A stretch of DNA of 18,118 nucleotides. It comes from an uncultured Erysipelotrichaceae bacterium. Lineage in GTDB: Bacteria > Bacillota_I > Bacilli_A > Erysipelotrichales > Coprobacillaceae. Under the pieces are notes generated by a model. It was not told the DNA's origin, ran no database searches, and saw only the letters and a program-made list of their open reading frames with translations. The stretch lies in the NCBI GenBank assembly GCA_900317015.1, contig ONFH01000033.1, positions 1-18,118 on the forward strand, in the 5' to 3' direction. Positions 1-6,321 of the stretch are shown piece by piece (within the stretch, counting starts at the first letter, position 1; each line of letters begins with the position of its first letter). A program made the translations under genes and the position numbers.

Positions 1-284
1 ACGATCTTCTTTTCTCTTTGCACTAAGTCATGCCGTAATGTTTTTAACATCTCGGCCTGACTTTTATACTTCGAGTCGGTTTTGGAGGTCGTTTCCTTTT
101 TATACACATGCTTACGACTGCTAAAGGCACCTTTTAACGTCTTTGTCGTATCACGTAATTCCTTTTGAATGACAGATAAGCTAGGCCACTTATGATTGAT
201 CTTCTTATAGCTGTAAACATACCCGCCACTAAAAAGCAGACACATGATCAGCACATCGATTAAGAGTCTTTTGAGTTTTTTCAT
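1..284 (-). CDS. Membrane-anchored or secreted protein, unknown function (3' end outside window)
   Basis: The minus-strand frame is open from an ATG at 284 to the window edge, giving 94 residues with no stop. It begins MKKLKRLLIDVLIMC: basic residues and then a hydrophobic stretch to about residue 22, which fits a signal peptide or N-terminal membrane anchor. The rest is very Lys/Ser/Thr rich (KKINHKW, then KTLKGAFSSRKH and KETTSKTDSKYKS), as in extracytoplasmic linker regions of Gram-positive bacteria. I do not recognise a domain; any catalytic part would lie beyond the window. I chose 284 because GGTGAAG lies just upstream. An in-frame ATG at 296 has no usable ribosome site between it and the likely transcript start. 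The gene diverges from the M48 protease gene. Confidence 0.7.
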   Translation of the reverse strand, partial: MKKLKRLLIDVLIMCLLFSGGYVYSYKKINHKWPSLSVIQKELRDTTKTLKGAFSSRKHVYKKETTSKTDSKYKSQAEMLKTLRHDLVQREKKI

Positions 285-300
285 GTTCTTCACCATCCCC

Positions 301-329
301 ATTATACTAAAGATTTCCCTTGTCGTAAA
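301..329 (-). promoter_or_regulatory. Promoter for the truncated minus-strand gene
   Basis: On the minus strand TTTACG (329-324) and a perfect TATAAT (306-301) are 17 bases apart. Transcription would start near 294, leaving a leader of about 10 bases. The -35 box overlaps that of the divergent protease promoter. Confidence 0.5.
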
Positions 330-348
330 ACAAAGCGGTCCCTATAAT
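320..348 (+). promoter_or_regulatory. Promoter for the M48 protease gene
   Basis: TTGTCG (320-325) and TATAAT (343-348) are separated by 17 bases. The predicted start near 355 leaves about 11 bases of leader, most of it the GGAGG ribosome site at 356-360. Confidence 0.7.
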
Positions 349-365
349 ACGTTTTGGAGGTTTCT

Positions 366-1646
366 ATGCTTTTACGAACAATTTTATTTCTGCTCTGTGT
401 CTGTGATGTGATCTATGATTTTTTCATCATGCACCTCAACACGATTCAGCGAGCCAAACCATTACCCGAAGAAGTCTCTGATATCTATGATCATGATCGT
501 TATCAGGAATTCCTTCATTATAAAAAAGACTATCGTCCCATCGTCATCCTCAAGGATGTCTTTGGTCTGATCTTAAATGCGATCATTTTATTGTCGCCCT
601 TTTTTACATTCGTTGAGCATCTTGCCCATGGCAGTGATGTCCTTGTGATCATCTATGCAATCTTATTGACGTTCATTCCTACTGAGCTTTTCTCACTGAT
701 CATTAATGACTATGCAACGTTTACGATCGAAGAGAAATACGGTAAGAATAAACAGACGAAGCGTTCGTTTTTCAAGGAGAACGCCATCGATCTTCTTTTA
801 TCATTACTGTTATATGTGCTGATCTATGGTGGCCTGTATTTACTGATTCATAAGGTGTTAAGCGGTGTGAATTTCAGCGGCGCACGACCACTTTTCTATA
901 CGATCGTCATCATCGCTTTAGTCGCCGTCTTTATGCTCATCATCTTTGGCATCAGTTATCTTTATTTACACTTACAGTATAAGTTCACACCGCTTGAAGA
1001 CGGTCCTTTAAAAGAGGACATTATGGGCTTAATGAAAGATTCGAAAAAGAAAGTCAAGACGATCAATGTCTATAATGAATCGGCTAAGTCGACATCAAAG
1101 AATGCCTTTTTATTAAAGATGCCATTTCATAAGGAATTTGGCATTGCGGACAACTTCTTAAATGAAAATGCCCACGATGAACTCTTAGGAGTCTTAGCTC
1201 ATGAAGTGGGGCATTTGAAACATAAGAAGAACATTTTCAATTATTTACAGTATGGTACTTATGGCATCGCCGTTTTGATCCTTTACTTATTGTTAAGTCA
1301 TGTGGGAATCGTGACAACGGTCGCTCACTTTATTGATCAAAGCTTTCACATCACCGTCAACAACTTATATTTAGATCTGCTCGTGATTGAGATCATCTTT
1401 AAGCCATTATCTTTCTTACTAGGCTTCTTTAGAAACTATGTCTCAAGACGTGAAGAATATGAAGCCGATGACAATGCCGTCAAAGAAGGCTATGGGGAAG
1501 CCCTCATCAGCACATTCAAGCAGTTATCGAGTGATGAGTATGTGGATGTGAATCCCCATCCCCTCATTGAAACATTAGAATATGATCATCCGGGCATGTA
1601 TCATCGCATCAAGCATATCGAAGAAGGAGTTAGGAAATCATCCTAA
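366..1646 (+). CDS. M48 family (Ste24/CAAX-type) integral membrane zinc metalloprotease
   Basis: The product has 426 residues and several long hydrophobic segments: near the N-terminus, about residues 55-110, a pair between about 140 and 205, and two more between about 295 and 355. The zinc motif HEVGH starts at H279 in LGVLAHEVGHLKH. The third ligand is expected in the downstream REEYEAD block, most likely E364 by analogy with Ste24. This order, membrane helices with HExxH followed by a helix pair and E-x-x-x-D, is that of Ste24p/ZMPSTE24-like M48 proteases, and the length suits a full-length member. In bacteria such enzymes are thought to act in membrane protein or peptide quality control; the substrate here is unknown. 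The ATG at 366 follows GGAGG by five bases. A TTG 12 bases upstream lies before that ribosome site and is rejected. The gene appears monocistronic, with its own promoter and terminator. Confidence 0.9.
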   Translation: MLLRTILFLLCVCDVIYDFFIMHLNTIQRAKPLPEEVSDIYDHDRYQEFLHYKKDYRPIVILKDVFGLILNAIILLSPFFTFVEHLAHGSDVLVIIYAILLTFIPTELFSLIINDYATFTIEEKYGKNKQTKRSFFKENAIDLLLSLLLYVLIYGGLYLLIHKVLSGVNFSGARPLFYTIVIIALVAVFMLIIFGISYLYLHLQYKFTPLEDGPLKEDIMGLMKDSKKKVKTINVYNESAKSTSKNAFLLKMPFHKEFGIADNFLNENAHDELLGVLAHEVGHLKHKKNIFNYLQYGTYGIAVLILYLLLSHVGIVTTVAHFIDQSFHITVNNLYLDLLVIEIIFKPLSFLLGFFRNYVSRREEYEADDNAVKEGYGEALISTFKQLSSDEYVDVNPHPLIETLEYDHPGMYHRIKHIEEGVRKSS

Positions 1647-1656
1647 TTCCTTTTTT
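1624..1656 (+). terminator. Intrinsic terminator overlapping the protease stop codon
   Basis: A 12-pair stem (1624-1635 with 1641-1652, one G-U pair) closes a five-base AATCA loop, and the T-run continues to 1656. The TAA stop at 1644-1646 lies in the 3' arm, so the last codons of the gene are also terminator sequence. Confidence 0.85.
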
Positions 1657-1718
1657 CTTTCCTTCCATGAAGATTTTTATTATAATGATAAAAACTAATA
1701 ATTGAAGGGAAGAGTTCT

Positions 1719-2594
1719 ATGAGTAAACAAACACGTTCATCACTGCTCGCCTTACTTGCAGCAGCCATCTGGGGAGGTGGCTTCATTGCCCAAAAATCAG
1801 GCGGGACTTTAGGGGCTTTTACATTTAATGGACCCCGTACGATCTTAGGCGGTCTGACCTTGATTCCAGTCATTCTGATCTTACATTTAAAAGAAGACAA
1901 TAAGTCTACACTGATCAAGGGGTCACTCGTCTGTGGCTTTCTGCTTTTTTGTGCCACATCACTCCAGCAGATCGGCATCAACTATACAACGGCTTCCAAA
2001 GCGGCCTTTATCACGAGCATCTATGCGATCTTAGTGCCAATCTTCTATTTTGTGGCTGGACGTCGCATCCGCCCGCTCATCTACGTCAGTGCGGCTTTAT
2101 CATTAGTCGGTCTTTATTTATTAAATATGAATGGCCAAAGCTTCAGCTTTCAAGTCGGTGATCTGCTTGTTTTAGGATCCGCCGTCATGTTTGCCTTACA
2201 GATCATCGCCGCCGACTACTACAGTCCACGCTGTCAGCCCGTCATCTTATCGTGCTTACAGTTTATGTTTTGTGGGATACTCGGTGTGATCTGTATGTTC
2301 ATCTTTGAAACACCACATTTTTCATCCATGCTTGCAAACTGGCAGCCATTTGTTTATGGCGGTGTCTGTTCAACGGGTATGGGCTATACCTTGCAGATCT
2401 TAGCCCAGCGTGATGGCGATGCCTCACAGGTGTCCTTGATCTTATGCTTAGAAGCTGTCTTTGGGGCCATCTTTGCCGCCCTGCTGCTACGTGAACGTTT
2501 ACCAGTTGCCAATTTGATTGGCTGTGTCCTTATTTTCAGTGGTGTCATCTTATCACAGTTACCAGAGAGAAAGAAATCAGGAGGAGAATTCTAA
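1719..2594 (+). CDS. DMT superfamily transporter with two EamA domains
   Basis: The 291-residue protein is almost wholly hydrophobic, with about ten predicted membrane helices in two repeats. It has the typical EamA opening (LAALLAAAIWGGGFIAQKSGG) and the second-repeat signature GDLLVLGSAVMFALQIIAADYYS. The end, LCLEAVFGAIFAALLLRERLP followed by a G-x-x-L-I-x-x-G-V-x-L helix, is diagnostic of drug/metabolite exporters. Length is normal for the family. The substrate cannot be told from sequence. GAAGGGAAG lies upstream of the ATG, and a perfect TATAAT sits at 1681-1686 with only a weak -35. The stop TAA shares its last base with the start of the nitroreductase gene, so the two are almost certainly co-translated. 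Export of a metabolite linked to the reductase is possible but is inference. Confidence 0.9.
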   Translation: MSKQTRSSLLALLAAAIWGGGFIAQKSGGTLGAFTFNGPRTILGGLTLIPVILILHLKEDNKSTLIKGSLVCGFLLFCATSLQQIGINYTTASKAAFITSIYAILVPIFYFVAGRRIRPLIYVSAALSLVGLYLLNMNGQSFSFQVGDLLVLGSAVMFALQIIAADYYSPRCQPVILSCLQFMFCGILGVICMFIFETPHFSSMLANWQPFVYGGVCSTGMGYTLQILAQRDGDASQVSLILCLEAVFGAIFAALLLRERLPVANLIGCVLIFSGVILSQLPERKKSGGEF

Positions 2595-3160
2595 TGGATA
2601 TTACAGAACTTTATCAAAACATGCGTTCGATCCGTCGCTTTACAGATGAAGAAGTGACAGATAAAGAACTGCATACGATCTTAGAAAACTTACGCATTAT
2701 GCCAAGTGGCGTCAATGCCCAGTCTTTAACATTCTTAGTGGTCAAGAGTCCAGATTATGTACAGAAGTTAAATCATACGGTCCGCTACGGCGGCGCCTTA
2801 CCAAAGGAGATCGGCACACCAAAGGAAGATCAGTTTCCAAGAATGTATCTGGTCATCGTCCAGAATGGCAAAGACAGCTTAACTGACATCGATACCGGCA
2901 TTGCGGCCTGCACGATCATGGCGACGGCTACCTCTTTAGGCTTAGCCTCATGCTGCTTCGCTTCTCATGATCCACAAAAAGTGGGCGAATTGTTTGGCCT
3001 CAAAGAGGATCAGAAAGCCCGTCTCGTCGTGGCTTTAGGACATGCGGCCTGCAGCTCAAAAGTGATTCCATTAACGGATACGAAAGCTTATCACCTAGAT
3101 GAAAATGGCAACTTTGAAGTGCCAAAGCGTGCCTTAAAAGATATTTATCAAGTCATTTAA
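2594..3160 (+). CDS. Nitroreductase-family FMN-dependent oxidoreductase
   Basis: The protein has 188 residues. The opening MRSIRRFTDEEVTDKELHTIL matches the nitroreductase start, where the S-I-R-x-F arginine contacts the FMN phosphate. It is followed by MPSGVNAQSLTFLVV, the usual S-x-x-N-x-Q-P-W block, here with S-L-T in place of the proline-tryptophan. The centre (DTGIAACTIMATATSLGLASCCFAS) matches the family's conserved dimer helix, and LVVALGHA is the usual strand before the C-terminus. Family members reduce nitro compounds, quinones, enones or flavins with NAD(P)H. The substrate is not predictable here. The gene starts at the TAATG overlap with the transporter, with AGGAGGAG upstream in the transporter's last codons. 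A strong terminator follows at once. Confidence 0.88.
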   Translation: MDITELYQNMRSIRRFTDEEVTDKELHTILENLRIMPSGVNAQSLTFLVVKSPDYVQKLNHTVRYGGALPKEIGTPKEDQFPRMYLVIVQNGKDSLTDIDTGIAACTIMATATSLGLASCCFASHDPQKVGELFGLKEDQKARLVVALGHAACSSKVIPLTDTKAYHLDENGNFEVPKRALKDIYQVI

Positions 3161-3185
3161 AAAACTCAGTACACCTGAGTTTTTT
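3159..3185. terminator. Bidirectional intrinsic terminator between convergent genes
   Basis: The stem AAAAAACTCAG (3159-3169) pairs with CTGAGTTTTTT (3175-3185) around a five-base loop. The A and T runs make it work in both directions. It ends the transporter-nitroreductase unit on the plus strand and the kinase gene on the minus strand. Both stop codons touch the hairpin. Confidence 0.88.
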
Positions 3186-4258
3186 CATTTCACCAATTGT
3201 TTTAATTCCGCAATACGCTTTTTTAAAAACGTATTGTAGATCGTCACATCTTCTTGAAATTTAGGATGTGGCGTAATTTCAAAATGATCGAGACGATCCA
3301 AGATCTCCAGATCCTTTGGCTTTAAGAAATGCGTTGCTAATTCTTCAAATGTTAGCCCAATCGCACTGTAGTCAATCTTCTCTAAATAAGCTGGCAGATT
3401 CTCAAAGTCTTCTTTCGTGGCTAGAGGGAAGAACGCATTGCCATGATCAAAGAGTGGGAAGAATGAATAAGCCCCCGTCTTCTGATCTTTTAAATAGCCG
3501 AAGTTTCCAATATGACGATCATAGTTATACACTAAAGCATCAAATAAGATCATCTCTTTGAGTTCTTTCTCAAAGCCTCGCTTGATAAAGTCCTGAGCGA
3601 TATCATCTTCATGATGATAATCAAAGACACCGATCGGCACATAGGCATGTTCTCGATCTGTCACTAAAGGACAGGAACTAGCCTTTTGTCCCTGATACAT
3701 GACGATGTCATAAGGAACATGCGGAATGCCTAAGGCTTCTAAGACCTGGGCACAATAGTATTCACTATACATTTCTCTCCCTGGGACAGTGCCCCAGGTC
3801 GTTCCTCTTTTTAAAAGGACGATCTGATCATTTTCTCGCACAAAACATTTGCCTAACTGACCATCGGTCGTAAACTCTGGGGAAAGCCCCTGGGCCCTTT
3901 TTTCGACGCCAAGAAAACCCGCCTTGGCGGCATTGTCATCAAAGGCATGATCGTATAAATTGATCTCTTCAAAAGAAACTGGATCATTCTCTTTCTTGAT
4001 CCAGTAAACATCATTGAGGGAAAGACTATACGTCTTGTCAAAGATCTCGGTCATCGAACGATCATCCTTAAGATCCAAGGCATACAGTAGTCCTTTGTAT
4101 GTTTCTCGCCCACGCCACTTGGTGGCACGATCATACAAAAAAGCATAGAGCTGATTAGATAGTACAAGTTCCGGCACATACTGTTCATTCAATATCTCAT
4201 AATGTTCCGGATCCGCAAAAGCGAGGACCGGTTCATTTTCATGCATAAGTAAATACAT
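3185..4258 (-). CDS. HipA-like (HipA C-terminal kinase domain) protein without an antitoxin partner
   Basis: The 357-residue product carries a HipA/CtkA-type protein kinase fold. A nucleotide-binding lysine candidate is K150 (VLLKRG). The catalytic loop YNYDRHIGNFG has D247 and N252, and the metal-binding motif is FDHGNAFF with D271; these follow the N-x-D-R-H-x-x-N and D-x-G pattern of HipA kinases. The first 120 residues are acidic, with no recognised domain. HipA toxins phosphorylate glutamyl-tRNA synthetase and are paired with a DNA-binding HipB. No HipB-like gene is adjacent, so this is better called a HipA-like kinase than a toxin-antitoxin module. The start at 4258 is chosen because AGGAG (4265-4269) lies six bases upstream. 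A longer frame begins at an ATG at 4282 that has no ribosome site. The gene is convergent with the nitroreductase gene. Confidence 0.8.
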   Translation of the reverse strand: MYLLMHENEPVLAFADPEHYEILNEQYVPELVLSNQLYAFLYDRATKWRGRETYKGLLYALDLKDDRSMTEIFDKTYSLSLNDVYWIKKENDPVSFEEINLYDHAFDDNAAKAGFLGVEKRAQGLSPEFTTDGQLGKCFVRENDQIVLLKRGTTWGTVPGREMYSEYYCAQVLEALGIPHVPYDIVMYQGQKASSCPLVTDREHAYVPIGVFDYHHEDDIAQDFIKRGFEKELKEMILFDALVYNYDRHIGNFGYLKDQKTGAYSFFPLFDHGNAFFPLATKEDFENLPAYLEKIDYSAIGLTFEELATHFLKPKDLEILDRLDHFEITPHPKFQEDVTIYNTFLKKRIAELKQLVK

Positions 4259-4270
4259 AAGACGCTCCTG

Positions 4271-4299
4271 AGAGCACTTCATTGCAAAAGCGGTGCTCT
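4271..4299 (-). promoter_or_regulatory. Leader hairpin next to the kinase ribosome site
   Basis: AGAGCAC (4271-4277) and GTGCTCT (4293-4299) form a 7-pair stem with a 15-base loop. Read on the minus strand, the stem ends one base before the AGGAG that serves the kinase start. It could affect translation or simply shield the leader. It also covers the -35 region of the plus-strand thioredoxin promoter. Confidence 0.4.
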
Positions 4300-4310
4300 T
4301 TTTCTACACT
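4282..4310 (+). promoter_or_regulatory. Promoter for the thioredoxin-like gene
   Basis: TTGCAA (4282-4287) and TACACT (4305-4310) are 17 bases apart. The predicted start near 4317 would give a leader of about 10 bases that contains AGGTG. Confidence 0.5.
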
Positions 4311-4326
4311 TAGGATAGGTGATTTT

Positions 4327-4593
4327 ATGGAAGAATTAACATTAGATAATTTTAAAGATCAAGTGATCGATCAAAAGGGACTGATCCTGATCGATTGTTA
4401 CCAGGACTACTGTCCCCCTTGCTTTGTTTTAGACAATCGTTTAAAAGACCTTAAACAAAACTATCCCTTTGTGACAATGTACAAGTTAAATGTCATCAAA
4501 GAAAAAGACATCAAAGACGCCTTTCAGATTCAAAGCGTCCCTTACGTCTTATTCTTTAGTGATGGACATTTTATCAAAAGCTTTTATAAATAG
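4327..4593 (+). pseudogene. Thioredoxin-like gene, 5' part, interrupted by the IscB element
   Basis: This fragment encodes 88 residues. It has a thioredoxin core: LILIDCYQDYCPPCFVLDNR with the redox motif CPPC in place of the usual CGPC, then VTMYKLNV, and IQSVPYVLFFSDGHFIK with the conserved cis-proline after Val. It stops after FIKSFYK because the TAG at 4591-4593 is the first codon of inserted DNA. The last helix of the fold is lost. The missing part is found at 6306-6386, in the right phase. With it, the distance from the Gly of DGHF to the first Leu of the last helix is the same as in E. coli thioredoxin (15 residues). The short product might fold poorly. It could be taken for a small intact thioredoxin, but the 3' remnant argues against that. 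AGGATAGGTG precedes the ATG. Confidence 0.82.
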
Positions 4594-4637
4594 GTGGTCT
4601 AACACTCGTAACTTTAGTCATGAGATACAGACCACCT
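4592..4637. repeat. Left-end nested hairpin of the IscB element
   Basis: AGGTGGTCT (4592-4600) and AGACCACCT (4629-4637) form an outer 9-pair stem around the 20-base terminal hairpin (4605-4624), with four-base bulges on each side. The 20-base hairpin has one A-C mismatch that the right-end copy lacks. The outer stem reaches the iscB stop codon, so the fold could also act as the 3' end of the iscB mRNA. Confidence 0.75.
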
Positions 4638-6118
4638 TAAATATATACAAGTCCAGAATTGCATCTGATGACGGTGCATTTTGCAGATGGAAAGCTTTTC
4701 TTACCACATCCGACGGCACGGTAGTACTTCCCTCCGGTGAGCTGACTCTGAAGAACGTGGCGTTCTCCTCCAAAGAGAAATACTGCTCCCGGCATCAGTC
4801 TGTCTGGATTGTTGTAGTAGCGCACTGACTTTGATACGTTCAGCTCTGAAACTAGCTTAGGATGTTCCTTTCTGAATTCATCGAGAGAATCGCATTTCTG
4901 CTCGAAGCGTCTGTGTCTGTTCTTGCACACAGTCTCTCCGTCAAGCATGTACGTTCGCTCACGCTGACTCTTGATGAGTGCTCTGTCATGTCTTCTGAAC
5001 TGCATGACTTCAAACTTTTTCGGCAGAGATGCAGAAGGAATTACATTCATGCCTGTGCAGGCAATGCAGACAGCATCTGTATCATGATCCTTCGGCATGT
5101 GCATAGCCGTTCTCATTGCATGAGTGTCCTTTCCAGTGCAGAAATGCACGTGCTCTTCTCCGTATTTGTCTGCAAGCCGTCTAACAATGAACGGAATGGC
5201 CTGGTTCAGAACGGAAAGTGCACCGTATTTCTTCATGATGCCTTCAGTCTTCGTGCTGAGCCTGCCTAGGTGGATTTCTTCATGGCAGTCGCGGCACAGT
5301 CCAATGAGATTTTCTGGAAGGTCACTTCCTCCCATTGACCGGGGGATCATGTGATGATAATGCTCAATCGGCTTTCCACAGAACGGACATACGCCGCCCT
5401 GTCTTGCATAGACGTATTCATGTGAGCCTTCATAGCCCTTCATGCGACCGTTTCGGAAGTCAGCACCGTAGCATCTGCCGCTGTCCATCTGCATGAATGA
5501 AAATTTGTTCACCTCAAGTGTCCATTCCGTTACTGGCAGTATGGAACTTACAAGTCTGACAATGCTTTCATGAGTCTGAACAAGCTGTCTTGCTGTCGAC
5601 GTAAGCCATCCGTCTGGACGCTTTCGGTAGATGAATCGGACTGTCTCATTGATGATGTCCTTCACCATGACCGGCTTTTCATAGCCCGGCAGCATGCGCC
5701 CGTTCGGAAAGGAGGTTACGGTGCCGTTTCTTTTGGCACGGCGTTTCCTTCTCAGACGCTCTCCTCTTCGGCTTGCCCTGCGGCATTCCCTACGTTTCTT
5801 CATTTTCTTGGGAACGTCCCTGTTCCTGGATGAGACGTGTGCTCTGTAAATGCATTCTCCGTCTTCCGTCACGGCAGACACTCCTATATTTGTACGTCCT
5901 GGGTCAATGCCGGCATAGACCGGCTGAGTCTTCTCCGGACTTTTGTATTTCAGCTGAACTGTGAATGGAACATGCAAAACGATTCTCGCCTTTCCGTGAT
6001 TCAGAAGGCGTTTCACATGGCCGCGTCTTCTCGTGGGCATCAGAGGATACCCGTCAGCAGATATGATATAGATGAAGTCTGCATCATGCAGCTCCCTGTC
6101 AAGTTTTGTCATTGACAT
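4637..6118 (-). CDS. iscB: IscB, RNA-guided HNH/RuvC DNA endonuclease
   Basis: The 493-residue protein has the full IscB domain order. The N-terminal PLMP motif is at 25-28 (YPLMPTRRRGHVKRLL). RuvC-I follows with D72 in YAGIDPGRTNIG, then the arginine-rich bridge helix at about 104-131. RuvC-II has E202 in EWTLEVNKFSF. The HNH domain has zinc cysteines C244, C247, C275 and C278, the His pair H255/H256 and N270. RuvC-III has HDTDA at 345-349. All expected catalytic residues are present, so the enzyme looks active. IscB proteins use an omega RNA to cut DNA that matches its guide next to a short target-adjacent motif, and they are the ancestors of Cas9. About 145 residues follow RuvC-III, the place of the target-adjacent-motif-interacting region. 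The ATG at 6118 follows GGAGG by eight bases. Upstream DNA encodes the predicted omega RNA. Confidence 0.95.
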   Translation of the reverse strand: MSMTKLDRELHDADFIYIISADGYPLMPTRRRGHVKRLLNHGKARIVLHVPFTVQLKYKSPEKTQPVYAGIDPGRTNIGVSAVTEDGECIYRAHVSSRNRDVPKKMKKRRECRRASRRGERLRRKRRAKRNGTVTSFPNGRMLPGYEKPVMVKDIINETVRFIYRKRPDGWLTSTARQLVQTHESIVRLVSSILPVTEWTLEVNKFSFMQMDSGRCYGADFRNGRMKGYEGSHEYVYARQGGVCPFCGKPIEHYHHMIPRSMGGSDLPENLIGLCRDCHEEIHLGRLSTKTEGIMKKYGALSVLNQAIPFIVRRLADKYGEEHVHFCTGKDTHAMRTAMHMPKDHDTDAVCIACTGMNVIPSASLPKKFEVMQFRRHDRALIKSQRERTYMLDGETVCKNRHRRFEQKCDSLDEFRKEHPKLVSELNVSKSVRYYNNPDRLMPGAVFLFGGERHVLQSQLTGGKYYRAVGCGKKSFPSAKCTVIRCNSGLVYI

Positions 6119-6321
6119 ATGAAATGCCTCCTTTCATAGGATTCCGATGCCGTCGCCTGTAAGGCACTAACACCGGCTATTACTTTTCCATAGCCTGGGT
6201 ACGTTCTGAGGGTTCGGGAGCCTTGGAGTCAGCCCCGGTCCATGAAACGCATCCATGCGGCTCTGCTCAATGACCCACTTTCAAGCTCGTGACTTTAGTC
6301 ATGAGTCAATTGACGCCCCAG
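6119..6321 (-). ncRNA. Predicted omega RNA (HEARO RNA) of IscB, including guide
   Basis: IscB omega RNAs lie immediately upstream of iscB and carry the guide at their 5' end, reading in from flanking DNA. Here the non-coding stretch between the element end and the iscB ribosome site is 187 bases, G/C-rich and full of short stems. On the minus strand these include GGCTAT with ATAGCC around nine bases, GCCTTACAGGC, and the end hairpin at 6305-6286. The predicted guide is the 16 bases just outside the element (6321-6306), CTGGGGCGTCAATTGA on the minus strand. Position and context support the call well. I could not test the fold against the HEARO covariance model, and the exact ends are estimates. 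Confidence 0.75.
6286..6305. repeat. Right-end hairpin of the IscB element
   Basis: CTCGTGAC and GTCATGAG pair around a TTTA loop with one G-T pair. It is identical to the left-end hairpin at 19 of 20 positions and in the same orientation. It ends at the predicted element boundary. Confidence 0.8.

Larger units (their letters stand above)
4591..6305 (-). mobile_element. IS200/IS605-superfamily element carrying iscB only (IS1341-like, no tnpA)
   Basis: The element is about 1,715 bases. Both ends carry the same 20-base hairpin in the same orientation: CTCGTAACTTTAGTCATGAG at 4605-4624 and CTCGTGACTTTAGTCATGAG at 6286-6305. Such subterminal hairpins are what the single-strand Y1 transposase TnpA binds. 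No inverted terminal repeats or target duplication are seen, as expected for this superfamily. The boundaries come from the rejoined thioredoxin frame and are uncertain by a base or two (a T is shared at the junction). The left hairpin starts 14 bases inside the boundary and the right one ends at it; in IS200/IS605 elements this asymmetry would make the plus strand the transferred strand. The flank at the left boundary is TTTTATAAA. There is no tnpA, so movement would need a transposase in trans. The interior is richer in G and C than the surrounding genes, which suggests acquisition. Confidence 0.85.

Noticed and set aside
354..365. TTG start for the M48 protease at 354
   Set aside because: It overlaps the GGAGG that serves the ATG at 366 and would lie at the predicted transcript start.
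4327..4593. A complete, naturally short thioredoxin
   Set aside because: The stop is the first codon of the inserted element, and the missing helix is found in register on the other side.
4862..6115. Several plus-strand open frames of 63-135 codons opposite iscB
   Set aside because: They overlap each other and the intact iscB gene, lack ribosome sites and have Ser/Cys/Arg-rich composition typical of antisense frames in a G/C-richer gene.
4605..6305. The two 20-base hairpins as a CRISPR-like repeat pair
   Set aside because: Only two copies, 1.66 kb apart, at the ends of a mobile element; no array and no cas genes.
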